From NCBI RefSeq assembly GCF_016595525.1, contig NZ_JAENII010000003.1, positions 124,001-188,000 on the forward strand: 64,000 bases of DNA, given 5' to 3'. A program made the position numbers and the translations under genes. The stretch's first letter is position 1, and each line of letters opens with the position of its first letter. The DNA is from Haloferula rosea. Its GTDB lineage: Bacteria > Verrucomicrobiota > Verrucomicrobiia > Verrucomicrobiales > Akkermansiaceae. Positions 35,757 through 43,454 of this stretch are shown here, in pieces. Below the pieces are notes generated by a model that made no database searches, had not been told where the DNA came from, and was given only the letters and a program-made list of their open reading frames with translations.

Positions 35757-36995
35757 CTACTTTCCGGTGATCTTCCACAGGAAACCTTCGGAGCGCTGGT
35801 AAATCGCTCCGTCAATCACCACGGGTGATGCGAACAGACGGTCGCCCATCTCGATTTGCTCAACCAACTCTCCTCCCTCTGGAGAGACTTTCATTACGAA
35901 AAACACACCATCCTCGGATGGAGCATAAAGAAGCCCCGATTTCGTGAGAACCGGAGAGGCCGAGAAGTTGCCTGGCAATTTCGAGCGCCACTTCAACTCT
36001 CCCGTTCCCTCGTCGAGGCAGATCACCCGGCCCGTATCATCGACCGAGTAGATCGCTCCCTCATCGACCACCAACGATGGAATCTTCGGGATCTGTTTCT
36101 CCACTTCCCACTCCACATGCGTTTGCGTGACATCGCCCTTCGCCCCCTCGAGGCGAATCTTCAACAGATTGGGAGTCATGAACCCGGTGCTGACGAAAAC
36201 ACGCCCTTTCGAGACGACGGGCTTTGGCGTGACCGAAAAGCCATTGAAATCCACCCTCCAGATCAATCGCCCGTCCGCCGGATCGTAGCCGCCGACCATG
36301 TTGCTCGCGCTGCTGATGATCTGCATCGACCCATCCACCTCGGCGGCAACCGGCGTAGCAAAGGAGAACTTGTTCGTCACCTCCACATTCCGCTCCACCC
36401 GCCAGGCGATTTCACCGGAATCCGCCTTGAGGGCGACAAGCGTCGGTTTCTCCTCCCCATCCGCACTGAAGACCAGCAGGTCATTCACCCGGATCGGGGT
36501 GCATGCTCCGCCGTGTTTCGGCTTGTAAGAAATCTTGCGAGTCCACAGCACCTTGCCGGTCTTCGCATCCAGCGCGGCGGTGCCCATATGCCCGAAGTGC
36601 GCATACACCCGACCGTCGGCCAGGAGAGCAGTGGGAGACGCCAGGCTGTTCTTCGGGTGAATGGCCGCCACCTCGGCTTCCGTGGGCTTCAGAGCCACCG
36701 TTCGCCACAGCAGCTTGCCGTCCTCGGGACGAAACGCCATGACCTCAAGATGAGTGTTCGATCCCTCCTTCGTGGCGGATGTCAGGACCAGTTGCCCATC
36801 GGCGAAGACGGGTGTCGACCACCCCGAACCGGGCACCGCCACTTTCCAAGCCACGCCCTCTTTCGCAGTCCACGACGAAGGCCCGTCGCTCTCAGCCACC
36901 CCATTGCCAAGCGGCCCATGAAACTCGCGCCATTCTCCTGCTGAGGCGACGAATCCCAGCCCCAGCGCCAGCCCGACTTGTTGGATCAATTTCAT
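35757..36995 (-). CDS. Secreted PQQ-like beta-propeller protein
   Basis: 412 residues. The ATG at 36995 opens a signal peptide (MKLIQQVGLALGLGFVASA). Seven or eight propeller blades carry the PQQ-repeat pattern, for example AWKVAVPGSGWSTPVFADGQLVL, ALDAKTGKVLWTRK, GYDPADGRLIWRV and CLDEGTGELKWR. The first motif WREFHGPLGNGVAESDGPSSW is frequent in Verrucomicrobial/Planctomycete PQQ-domain proteins. No haem motif is present. It is probably a periplasmic scaffold or ligand-binding protein, not necessarily a quinoprotein enzyme. Confidence 0.82.
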   Translation of the reverse strand: MKLIQQVGLALGLGFVASAGEWREFHGPLGNGVAESDGPSSWTAKEGVAWKVAVPGSGWSTPVFADGQLVLTSATKEGSNTHLEVMAFRPEDGKLLWRTVALKPTEAEVAAIHPKNSLASPTALLADGRVYAHFGHMGTAALDAKTGKVLWTRKISYKPKHGGACTPIRVNDLLVFSADGEEKPTLVALKADSGEIAWRVERNVEVTNKFSFATPVAAEVDGSMQIISSASNMVGGYDPADGRLIWRVDFNGFSVTPKPVVSKGRVFVSTGFMTPNLLKIRLEGAKGDVTQTHVEWEVEKQIPKIPSLVVDEGAIYSVDDTGRVICLDEGTGELKWRSKLPGNFSASPVLTKSGLLYAPSEDGVFFVMKVSPEGGELVEQIEMGDRLFASPVVIDGAIYQRSEGFLWKITGK

Positions 36996-37120
36996 AACTT
37001 CGGAAATTGCCAGACGACTTCCCTGTCCCATGGCGCCATGACTCTTCCCCTCATCCTCTCGGCATGCAAGGGACATCATGCAGACTTGAGGTGGAGCTTG
37101 GCGAGGCCCACACTCCCGGG

Positions 37121-37618
37121 GTGAAACGACCACTCCTCCGCAGCACCCTGGCATCGCTGGTGCTGGCGTCGTGTCAATCGGTCGAAGAAGTCGCCCCGGT
37201 TCCTCCCCCAGTGCGACCGAAGCCTGCTGCAAAGACCACCCCGGAACCTGCGGTAGACCCCGCCCCGACTCCCACCGTCAAACGCGGCACCATCACCCAG
37301 ATGCCGCTGGATCAGTTCTTCGTCATGCGCAGCGAGGGCAAGACCCTCGTCGTGGATGTTCGGCGTTCCGTCATGTTTGCCTTGGGACACATCGACGGCG
37401 CCATCAACCTTCCCCTCAGCAGCTTCGAAAGCAGCTTCACGAAACATCGCAATCAGATCGACGAAGCCATCGCCCAAGGGAAAGTCGTCGTCCTCTACTG
37501 CGATGGCGAGGACTGCCCCGATGCCCACAACACCGCCAAGGCCTTCGCGGAACGTGGCTACTCAACCTCCATCTACCGTGGCGGGTGGGCCGAGTGGAAA
37601 CAGGCGGGCATGGAATGA
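37121..37618 (+). CDS. Rhodanese-domain lipoprotein
   Basis: 165 residues with a GTG start. VKRPLLRSTLASLVLASC is a lipoprotein signal with lipobox LASC. A Pro/Lys linker follows (about residues 25-60), then a rhodanese domain: LVVDVRRSVMFALGHIDGAINLPL and the active-site loop VVLYCDGEDCPDAHNTA, in which Cys in LYCDG is the expected sulfur-accepting residue. It would handle sulfur transfer or bind partners in the periplasm, anchored to a membrane. Upstream starts (37007, 37064) would not produce the lipobox signal at the N-terminus. It overlaps an ATGA of the next frame at its stop (37615-37618). Confidence 0.75.
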   Translation: MKRPLLRSTLASLVLASCQSVEEVAPVPPPVRPKPAAKTTPEPAVDPAPTPTVKRGTITQMPLDQFFVMRSEGKTLVVDVRRSVMFALGHIDGAINLPLSSFESSFTKHRNQIDEAIAQGKVVVLYCDGEDCPDAHNTAKAFAERGYSTSIYRGGWAEWKQAGME

Positions 37619-37638
37619 TTCCTCCTCACTTTTCCGTG

Positions 37639-38043
37639 ATGAAAGCAATCCCCCTTCTCCTGCTCCTCCAGTTCGCAGCCTGCTTCGGGACGCCGTCATC
37701 ACCTGACCCCTTTGAACTCCGCGACTCCGCCGACACTTTGGTCGACTATCACGGAGACGGCTCAATGGATCTCGGAATCAAGAACACGGACGGGCGCACC
37801 CTACGCCTCGACCTGAAACAGCTTCGCCAGTTCTTCGATCAACAGAAACACAAGGCCCTCATTGTCGTCGTCATCGCCAAGCAAAGATGGCCCGATGAGA
37901 AACTCCGTGAAGAGGTTGACCGCTTGAGGAGTTACTTCATCAAGCGGGGATATCGCCGGATCGTGATCCAACAAGCGACTTCGGGCGGGCACTGCCCGAC
38001 CTACCTCGACCACACGGTTCCCGCACTGCCCCCGAAGCCCTGA
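37639..38043 (+). CDS. Small unknown lipoprotein
   Basis: 134 residues. The signal MKAIPLLLLLQFAACFG contains a lipobox FAAC, so the mature protein likely starts at Cys. The mature part is unrecognised, with a helical Lys/Gln-rich segment LKQLRQFFDQQKHKALIVVVIAKQRW and a C-terminal half resembling ExbD/TolR-like folds (RLRSYFIKRGYRRIVIQQA). An ATG at 37615 overlaps the rhodanese stop (ATGA) and could be the coupled start, giving an eight-residue extension before the lipobox Met; I prefer 37639. Both genes probably form one unit. Confidence 0.65.
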   Translation: MKAIPLLLLLQFAACFGTPSSPDPFELRDSADTLVDYHGDGSMDLGIKNTDGRTLRLDLKQLRQFFDQQKHKALIVVVIAKQRWPDEKLREEVDRLRSYFIKRGYRRIVIQQATSGGHCPTYLDHTVPALPPKP

Positions 38044-38087
38044 ATGCCTTCTCGGCGACCTCCGCCAACAAATCCCTGCCTTCCGGA

Positions 38088-38275
38088 CAAAAAAGTGGGG
38101 GCTGCGCACTCACGCAGCCCCCGAATTGTCATGAAATTAAAGTTTCGCTGGGGTCTCCCTCGCAGCTGGGTGAAACATGCACGAAATGACGCTTCGTGTC
38201 ATGCCCCCATAAATAGGGGCGTAGCCACAAGACGCCTACCTTGAGCGACTTACATCCGAAATCACCTGGAAAAAA
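38088..38275 (-). ncRNA. Duplicated structured RNA element, copy 1
   Basis: A 188-nt non-coding element that is repeated at 39926-40113 with no net insertion or deletion. Bases 38088-38220 (133 nt) differ from copy 2 at about 15 positions, roughly 89 percent identical; the outer 55 nt keep the TTTTTTCC block at exactly the same distance. Read on the minus strand the 3' end is a 10-bp hairpin, GGGGGCTGCG against CGCAGCCCCC, loop TGAGTG, followed by AC and six Ts, an intrinsic terminator. Upstream are a GCCCC/GGGGC hairpin, a CACGAA/TTCGTG hairpin (copy 1) and a nested GTTTC, CAGC, GGG helix. The element starts just after the UbiE-like gene stop. No open reading frame of note fits. I do not recognise the RNA family; small RNA, 3'-UTR RNA or leader are all possible. 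Confidence 0.6.
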
Positions 38276-38282
38276 CCTTCCT

Positions 38283-39014
38283 TCAGGGCTTCTCAGCGTG
38301 ATATTCGCTGAAAATGCTCATGATCGGGCGCCGTTCCACGTTCTTGAATCCCGCCTCCTTGAGCGCCGCAAGGATGTCCTCCGGCGGCACGCAGGCCTCG
38401 ATGGTCTCCCAGTAGTAGGCGAACATTTCCTCCGCATCCTCACTCCCCGTCACCACCTTCGACATGGCCGGGATGATGTCGCGGAAATACAGCTTCGCGA
38501 GTGCCATGCCGACCTTGGTCTTCGGGCGGGAGATTTCGAGAATCAGGGCCTTCCCTCCGGGCTTCAGCACACGCAGGTATTCCTTGAAGGCCAGCACCAG
38601 ATCCGAAACGTGGCGCAGGGCGTAACCCATCGAGAGGAAATCAAACTCATTGTCCTCCACCGGGAGCTCCTCAGCGCGTCCCCGACGGAAATCGGCATCG
38701 ATGGTCTTCTTCGCTTCCGCCATCATGCCCGAGCTGGGATCCACCGCGACCACCGAGCCTTCATCACCGACGATCTCAACCCCGGGGCGCGTCACGGCAC
38801 CCGTACCGCAGGCGACATCAATCAACCTCATCCCGGGTTTCAAGCCTGCCAGCTGGAGCGCCCGCTTGCGGTAGGCATGGCCGCTTCCCAAGAAGCCGAT
38901 TTTGCCGATGACATCGTAATAGGGAGCTCCCCGGTCAAACAGGTCTTCCACGTATCCAGGACGTTCGGACTCCGTTTGATAGCGTTTCAGGATCGGTTTA
39001 TGGGGCGTGCTCAT
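38283..39014 (-). CDS. UbiE/COQ5-like methyltransferase
   Basis: 243 residues of the class I methyltransferase fold. The UbiE-like landmarks are LIDVACGTGAVT (SAM motif I), LSMGYALRHVSDLVLAFKEYLRVLKPGGKALILE and a preceding YYDVIGKIGFLGSGHAYR. Ubiquinone/menaquinone C-methyltransferases share this layout, but the C-terminal tail (NVERRPIMSIFSEYHAEKP) differs from the canonical UbiE end, so the substrate may be another quinone-like or lipid molecule. The ATG at 39014 is chosen over 39047. It is the 3'-most gene before RNA element copy 1, on the same strand. Confidence 0.78.
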   Translation of the reverse strand: MSTPHKPILKRYQTESERPGYVEDLFDRGAPYYDVIGKIGFLGSGHAYRKRALQLAGLKPGMRLIDVACGTGAVTRPGVEIVGDEGSVVAVDPSSGMMAEAKKTIDADFRRGRAEELPVEDNEFDFLSMGYALRHVSDLVLAFKEYLRVLKPGGKALILEISRPKTKVGMALAKLYFRDIIPAMSKVVTGSEDAEEMFAYYWETIEACVPPEDILAALKEAGFKNVERRPIMSIFSEYHAEKP

Positions 39015-39080
39015 GGTCGACGGCGGCACCCTAGACCCGGGATTCACAAGAGGTCGAGCGCGATACGCTGGAAAAACCGC

Positions 39081-39860
39081 CTATTTCCACTCCGATCGCG
39101 CCTCCTCGAGCAGACGGACGAAGGACGAATTCGACAGAAGCCCATCGACGATCTGCCTCGCCAGCAACCGTCCCGCCTCGGTATCGCTCGGGAAATGCAC
39201 CCCTGCCACCTCCCGGTTCTCTCCAATCCGGCGCGCATCCTCCAAATAGCGGCCCGCCTGATCGGGGTTCAATTCCTGCAGTAAATACGCCAGCCCATAC
39301 GCCCCCGTGGCATGCCCGCTTGGATACGCCGGATGCCCGGGAATCTCGATCGAGGATGAAAGCGGGATCTCCAGCCTGCCAGCCAACACCGAAGGTCGGA
39401 CCCGGTCAAAACGCTGCTTGAAGACGAAGGTCACCACCGTCAGATCCAGATACGCCAGCTTTAGTAATTCACCCGTCTTCGAGAATTCCTTCCGCGTGAT
39501 CAGGTCCTCATAGCGATGATCACCAAAGCGGAAATTCTCCACGAGGATCTCGCGATTGATTGCCTCCTGATGCTGTTCACGCTTCTCCATCTGCTCCACC
39601 AGGAACTCCAATTCAGCCCGCGTGCGTGCCGATGAATTCGCCGGTGGCTCGACCAGTTGGAATCGCTGCTTCCAATCCGCAGGCAGGAACTTCGTCCGCC
39701 CCCTGGCCCACTCACTGAACTCCCGCCCCCAGGCCGACGTGTTGCGAAACCCGACTCCATCGCAGGCCGCATCCGCCCCGGCTCCAGAGAGGTGCTTGAA
39801 ATCATCGGCAGCCACCACCGCGACTACCACCAGATTCCATAGCACGATCAACCCCTTCAT
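39081..39860 (-). CDS. Secreted class A acid phosphatase (PAP2)
   Basis: 259 residues with an N-terminal signal sequence (LIVLWNLVVVAVVAA). The three phosphatase motifs are present: KQRFDRVRPS (KxxxxxxRP), YPSGHATGAYGLA (PSGH) and NREVAGVHFPSDTEAG (the late His/Asp motif). This order is typical of bacterial class A non-specific acid phosphatases such as PhoN, which cleave phosphate from nucleotides and sugars in the periplasm. RNA element copy 2 ends with a terminator about 65 bp upstream of its start, so transcription of this gene could be controlled by read-through. Confidence 0.85.
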   Translation of the reverse strand: MKGLIVLWNLVVVAVVAADDFKHLSGAGADAACDGVGFRNTSAWGREFSEWARGRTKFLPADWKQRFQLVEPPANSSARTRAELEFLVEQMEKREQHQEAINREILVENFRFGDHRYEDLITRKEFSKTGELLKLAYLDLTVVTFVFKQRFDRVRPSVLAGRLEIPLSSSIEIPGHPAYPSGHATGAYGLAYLLQELNPDQAGRYLEDARRIGENREVAGVHFPSDTEAGRLLARQIVDGLLSNSSFVRLLEEARSEWK

Positions 39861-39925
39861 GGGCCACCATGATGCGGTCCTCCCTCATCGAAACAACCCT
39901 TTCCAAGACGAATCCAGCACGTGGG

Positions 39926-40113
39926 CAAAAAAGTGGGGGCCGCGCACTCACGCGGCCCCCGAATTGTCATGAAATTAAAGTTTTGCTGGGGTCTCCCTCG
40001 CAGCTGGATGAAACATGCACAAATTGGCGTGATTCGTCATGCCCCCATAATTTGGGGCATACCCGTAACTCACTGATCATCAGATGAAAACCTCGGAAAA
40101 TGACCGGAAAAAA
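39926..40113 (-). ncRNA. Duplicated structured RNA element, copy 2
   Basis: Second copy of the element at 38088-38275. The terminator stem is GGGGGCCGCG against CGCGGCCCCC: both partners of one pair differ from copy 1 (U-A changed to C-G), a compensatory change in a stem. The T6 tail and loop are identical. A stretch of 28 nt between the nested helix and the terminator is unchanged in both copies and is predicted to be largely unpaired. On the minus strand this copy lies between the response-regulator stop (40116) and the PAP2 start (39860), so it could act as an attenuator leader for PAP2, or as a separate small RNA. Confidence 0.6.
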
Positions 40114-40115
40114 GT

Positions 40116-40835
40116 TCAGGACAGGTCGAGAAACCCACGGCGGATCGCCTCACTAACGGCAGCTGGGAGGTTGCGGACATGCAATTTGTCGAAGCTCCGC
40201 TTGATGTAGTCCGTCACCGTATACTGGCTGATGCCAAGGGCGTCGGCGATCTCCTGGCGGGTCAGTCCTTTCGCGGACAACTGCAACACTTCGCGCTCCC
40301 TCTCGGAAAGCGCCTCGCCCTCGGTCACCGGGCTGATTTGCCGGAAGGTCTGCAGGATCATTCCCGCGATCTTCGGATCCAGCGGCGTTCCTCCCGCAAG
40401 CACTTCCTCAAGGGTCGAGATCAGACGCGTCGCGCTCCCCGCCTTCACGAGATACCCGTGGGCCCCCGCTTCGAGCGCGGCAAAAACCTTCGCCTTGTCC
40501 GTGAAGGCCGTCAGCACCAGCACCTGCACCAGCGGAAGGATCTCGCGGATCTGGCGGATGCCATCAATGCCACTCATGCCGGGCAGTCCGAGGTCGGACA
40601 GGACAAGGTCGGTCTCCAAGCCTCCACGAAATTCCTCCAGCGCATCCTCCATGTTGGAGAACTCGCCCACACACTCGTAGTTTCCGCGCTGCTCCAGCAC
40701 CATCGATACCGATTCGCGGAAATCCGCGTGGTCCTCGATGAGAACAATCCGCACCAACTTCGCTTCGCCACCCACGTCCTCTGTCGTTTCCTCTGACACT
40801 GCCGAAAAGACTAGCCGATCCCCTTCAGTCAGCAA
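40116..40835 (-). CDS. NarL/LuxR-type response regulator
   Basis: Up to 239 residues. The receiver domain has RIVLIEDHADFRES (acidic pocket), phospho-acceptor Asp in LVLSDLGLPGMSG (about residue 81) and HGYLVKAGS (conserved Lys). The C-terminal LuxR helix-turn-helix is LSEREREVLQLSAKGLTRQEIADALGISQYTV. The start is unclear: TTG at 40835, GTG at 40799 or 40775 are all in frame and none has a clear SD. It lies 33 bp or more downstream of its cognate kinase on the same strand and would be phosphorylated by it. The target genes cannot be told from the sequence. Confidence 0.88.
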   Translation of the reverse strand: MLTEGDRLVFSAVSEETTEDVGGEAKLVRIVLIEDHADFRESVSMVLEQRGNYECVGEFSNMEDALEEFRGGLETDLVLSDLGLPGMSGIDGIRQIREILPLVQVLVLTAFTDKAKVFAALEAGAHGYLVKAGSATRLISTLEEVLAGGTPLDPKIAGMILQTFRQISPVTEGEALSEREREVLQLSAKGLTRQEIADALGISQYTVTDYIKRSFDKLHVRNLPAAVSEAIRRGFLDLS

Positions 40836-40868
40836 CCCCCAAGGTCAGGGTCGCGACCCGGAAGCCAC

Positions 40869-42914
40869 TCACGACTTCCTGCGGCGCTTCTTCTTCACCG
40901 CGAGCGGAATCCTCAGGTCGAGCACGGTTCCCTCGCCACTCGCCGTCTCCACATCCATCGTCGCCTCCAGCGCCGCGACCCGTTGGCGCAGCGCCCGCAG
41001 CGTCGACTTGCGCGCCATCCGCTTCTCGTCGATGCCACAGCCGTTGTCCGCGATGACGAGGTGAAAACTCTCCTCGTCCTGATCGACCCGCACCGTCACC
41101 TCGGTGGCCGACGCATGCCGCAGGATGTTGTGCAGCGCTTCCCGGAAAAACAGGAAGAGATGGCGGTTCTGTTCATCCGAGAGTTCCCCCTGCCAGGCTT
41201 CTTCATTGGCCGTGAACTCCCACTTCATCGGCTCGAGCATGATCGAACTCGTCTCCCGAAGGTGCTCCACCGTCCCGATCCGGTGATCTCCCCCGGGGCG
41301 CAGCAACCACACGATGTCGCGCACCGCACTGACCGTTTCAGCCGCGATCCGCTGGATCCGCTTCAGTTCCTCCGAGGGCCCCGAACGCCCCTCCGCCAGG
41401 TCGGCGAACATCTGAATGCTGCCCAGGTTGCTGCCCACCTCATCGTGCAGATCCCCCGCGATGCGCTCGCGCACCTTGCCGAGCTCGCGCCTCTCACGCA
41501 CCCGGTATCTCAAGGGAAGGGCGATCAGGACGAAAGCACCCGCCGCCCCGAGCAGGGCAACTACGGTAAACCCCATACGACGCCAGCCGTAGATGATGTC
41601 CCGCACTTCCTGCTCGAGTTCATGGCGCTTCGTTTCCAACTCCAGCCGCCGGTCCAGCAGCTTCAGCCACTCCCTCCGCGACACCAGTTTTCCTTCCGGT
41701 CCGAAGCCGTCACACAAACTCACCGCGCTCCAGTAACGCGAACCGGGAGCCACCACATTGCCCATCCCGTCGGGTGACCTGACCGCCGCCCCGAGCGCGA
41801 CGTTCCCGGCCCCGTCAAGGACCTGGATCTCGCTCAGCGCAAAGAACGCCGGGTAGCTCTCGAACTCCTTCCACAATTCGGTCGCCTCGATCCGCACGAA
41901 CCGCCCCCGCGTCCGCTCGAGCGGCAGATAGAATGGATTGTGTCCCGGATTCCCCAGCTTCCCGGATTCGAGCACGATCCGCCCCGTCGCCTCACGCCCT
42001 CCTCGCTGATCAGACACCGAAATACGCAGCTGCTTGGGGAAACCAAACCCGCTCGGAAGATCCGCCGTCGGACGTTTCGCCGGGAACAACTTCAACCCGT
42101 CGAACTCACGGGACTCGCCGAGATCGAGCTCCAACCAGGCCGCGTCCAGCGCGCGGGCCCGGCCATTGGAGATCCAGCCCACGTTCCGATGCTCGCCATC
42201 CACCACTTCCGGCAGCCCCAGCGGCGTCTGACCATCCAGCAGGAACTCATTCCTCCAGTGCCACGGAGACGCCGGCGACATGCTCCCCGCCACCTTTACA
42301 GTCGCGCGCCGCGCCACATTCTCCTCCCCATCGAACACCATCGCTTCGGCCCAGGCATGGACGTAGCTGTCGGAAACATCCGAATCCAAAGCGAGCCGGC
42401 CCGCCACGATCCTCATGCCCCAAGCCACCACCGGCTCCGCCAACTCATAGACGAAAGGATGTCCCGCCCTGACCGGGTCCGACCACAAGCCATGCTCGTT
42501 GGCGACCACCTTCACCACCGCACCCTTCTCATCAAGCAACTCGAGCTTGAACGCATCAGGCATGCCGAACTGCGGGTCCAATCCATCCACTTCATACCGC
42601 CTCGCCGGCACCAGCGCGACCATCCCGACCCGCGCTTCCTTTTCGAAAACCAGTGACACCGCATGGTCCCCGGCCTTCTTCGGCACCGCTTGGGGATGGA
42701 GGCTGGCAAACCCGCCGGTTCCACCCTGGTCATCCGCCGGCAGGCCGGGCAGGCCCGGCAGTTCTTCCTCGACCCTGCCGAGCTCAGCCTCGGCCTCAGC
42801 CAGACGCCCCGAAAGCGTCCGAGCCAACCGCTCGTCCCAACCGCCCTCCTCCGCCAACGCGGGAAGCACCACCCCAACAAGGACGAACGGGATGCTCAAT
42901 CGTGGGAACCTCAT
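40869..42914 (-). CDS. Sensor histidine kinase with discoidin-like sensor domain
   Basis: 681 residues. A signal sequence at 1-21 is followed by a large extracytoplasmic part. Residues about 195-370 have an F5/8 type C (discoidin) pattern: VARRATVKVAGS, LLDGQTPLG, AWLELDLGESREFDGLKLF and RFVRIEATELWKE. One transmembrane helix lies at about 449-468. The kinase core is of the NarX/DesK type: RIAGDLHDEVGSNLGS (HisKA_3, phospho-His about residue 490), FREALHNILRHA (N box) and IADNGCGID (G1 box). Discoidin domains bind carbohydrates or lipids, so it may sense extracellular polysaccharide, although no ligand is shown. The C-terminal tail is basic (KKKRRRKS). Its partner response regulator follows directly. 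Confidence 0.87.
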   Translation of the reverse strand: MRFPRLSIPFVLVGVVLPALAEEGGWDERLARTLSGRLAEAEAELGRVEEELPGLPGLPADDQGGTGGFASLHPQAVPKKAGDHAVSLVFEKEARVGMVALVPARRYEVDGLDPQFGMPDAFKLELLDEKGAVVKVVANEHGLWSDPVRAGHPFVYELAEPVVAWGMRIVAGRLALDSDVSDSYVHAWAEAMVFDGEENVARRATVKVAGSMSPASPWHWRNEFLLDGQTPLGLPEVVDGEHRNVGWISNGRARALDAAWLELDLGESREFDGLKLFPAKRPTADLPSGFGFPKQLRISVSDQRGGREATGRIVLESGKLGNPGHNPFYLPLERTRGRFVRIEATELWKEFESYPAFFALSEIQVLDGAGNVALGAAVRSPDGMGNVVAPGSRYWSAVSLCDGFGPEGKLVSRREWLKLLDRRLELETKRHELEQEVRDIIYGWRRMGFTVVALLGAAGAFVLIALPLRYRVRERRELGKVRERIAGDLHDEVGSNLGSIQMFADLAEGRSGPSEELKRIQRIAAETVSAVRDIVWLLRPGGDHRIGTVEHLRETSSIMLEPMKWEFTANEEAWQGELSDEQNRHLFLFFREALHNILRHASATEVTVRVDQDEESFHLVIADNGCGIDEKRMARKSTLRALRQRVAALEATMDVETASGEGTVLDLRIPLAVKKKRRRKS

Positions 42915-43022
42915 GTGGCCCGGAGACTAACGCACTCGTTTCCGGAAGGTCAGTCGAATTCATCGACACCCCCGCCACCCGGCTCACCGAGGTCGGCTTG
43001 ACAGCTGGATCACGCTGCTTCC

Positions 43023-43394
43023 ATGAGTGCCCCAAAAGTCCTTCTCATTGGTCTCCATCCCTCAAGCGTCGACTACACCAAATGGCCCGAGTTGAGCCCG
43101 GAGAAACTGAATAATGCCTTCGAGCAAGCCCGTGCTGAACTGGAAGCCGCCGGCTTCGAAGGAGTATGGTGTCTGACCGACACCGGTGAATCCGCCGGGC
43201 AACAGGTCTCAACGCACCTCGAGAGCTTCCAACCGCAGATCGTCATGATTGGTGCCGGAGTGCGAACCGACCCGGACCTTCTGCCATTGTTCGAGAAGAT
43301 CCTCAACATCATCCACCTCAAGGCACCCCACTCGAAGATTGCGTTCAATACCTCTCCCTACGACACGGTCGAAGCCATCCAGCGATGGATCTAG
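43023..43394 (+). CDS. Small hypothetical protein
   Basis: 123 residues with a Rossmann-like start KVLLIGLHPSSVDY and alternating strand/helix pattern (FQPQIVMIGAGVRTDPDLLPLFEKIL, HSKIAFNTSPYDTVEAI). It has no signal peptide and no recognisable catalytic motif. The 30-60 residue region is Glu/Ala-rich and helical. It is preceded by the divergent kinase gene (109 bp gap) and convergent with PhoH. I cannot assign a function. Confidence 0.65.
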   Translation: MSAPKVLLIGLHPSSVDYTKWPELSPEKLNNAFEQARAELEAAGFEGVWCLTDTGESAGQQVSTHLESFQPQIVMIGAGVRTDPDLLPLFEKILNIIHLKAPHSKIAFNTSPYDTVEAIQRWI

Positions 43395-43454
43395 GGGGAC
43401 GACGGAGCCCCCATTGCCATCATGGGGGCTCAGGCTCTCGAACACTGACATGGA

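Noticed and set aside
37007-37120. Upstream starts for the rhodanese protein (37007 or 37064)
   Set aside because: They would bury the lipoprotein signal LVLASC inside the protein; the GTG at 37121 places it at the N-terminus.
38088-40113. The duplicated element as integron attC sites
   Set aside because: The length is within range, but there are no GTTRRRY/RYYYAAC core sites, no integrase gene, and the terminator plus compensatory change fit an RNA better.
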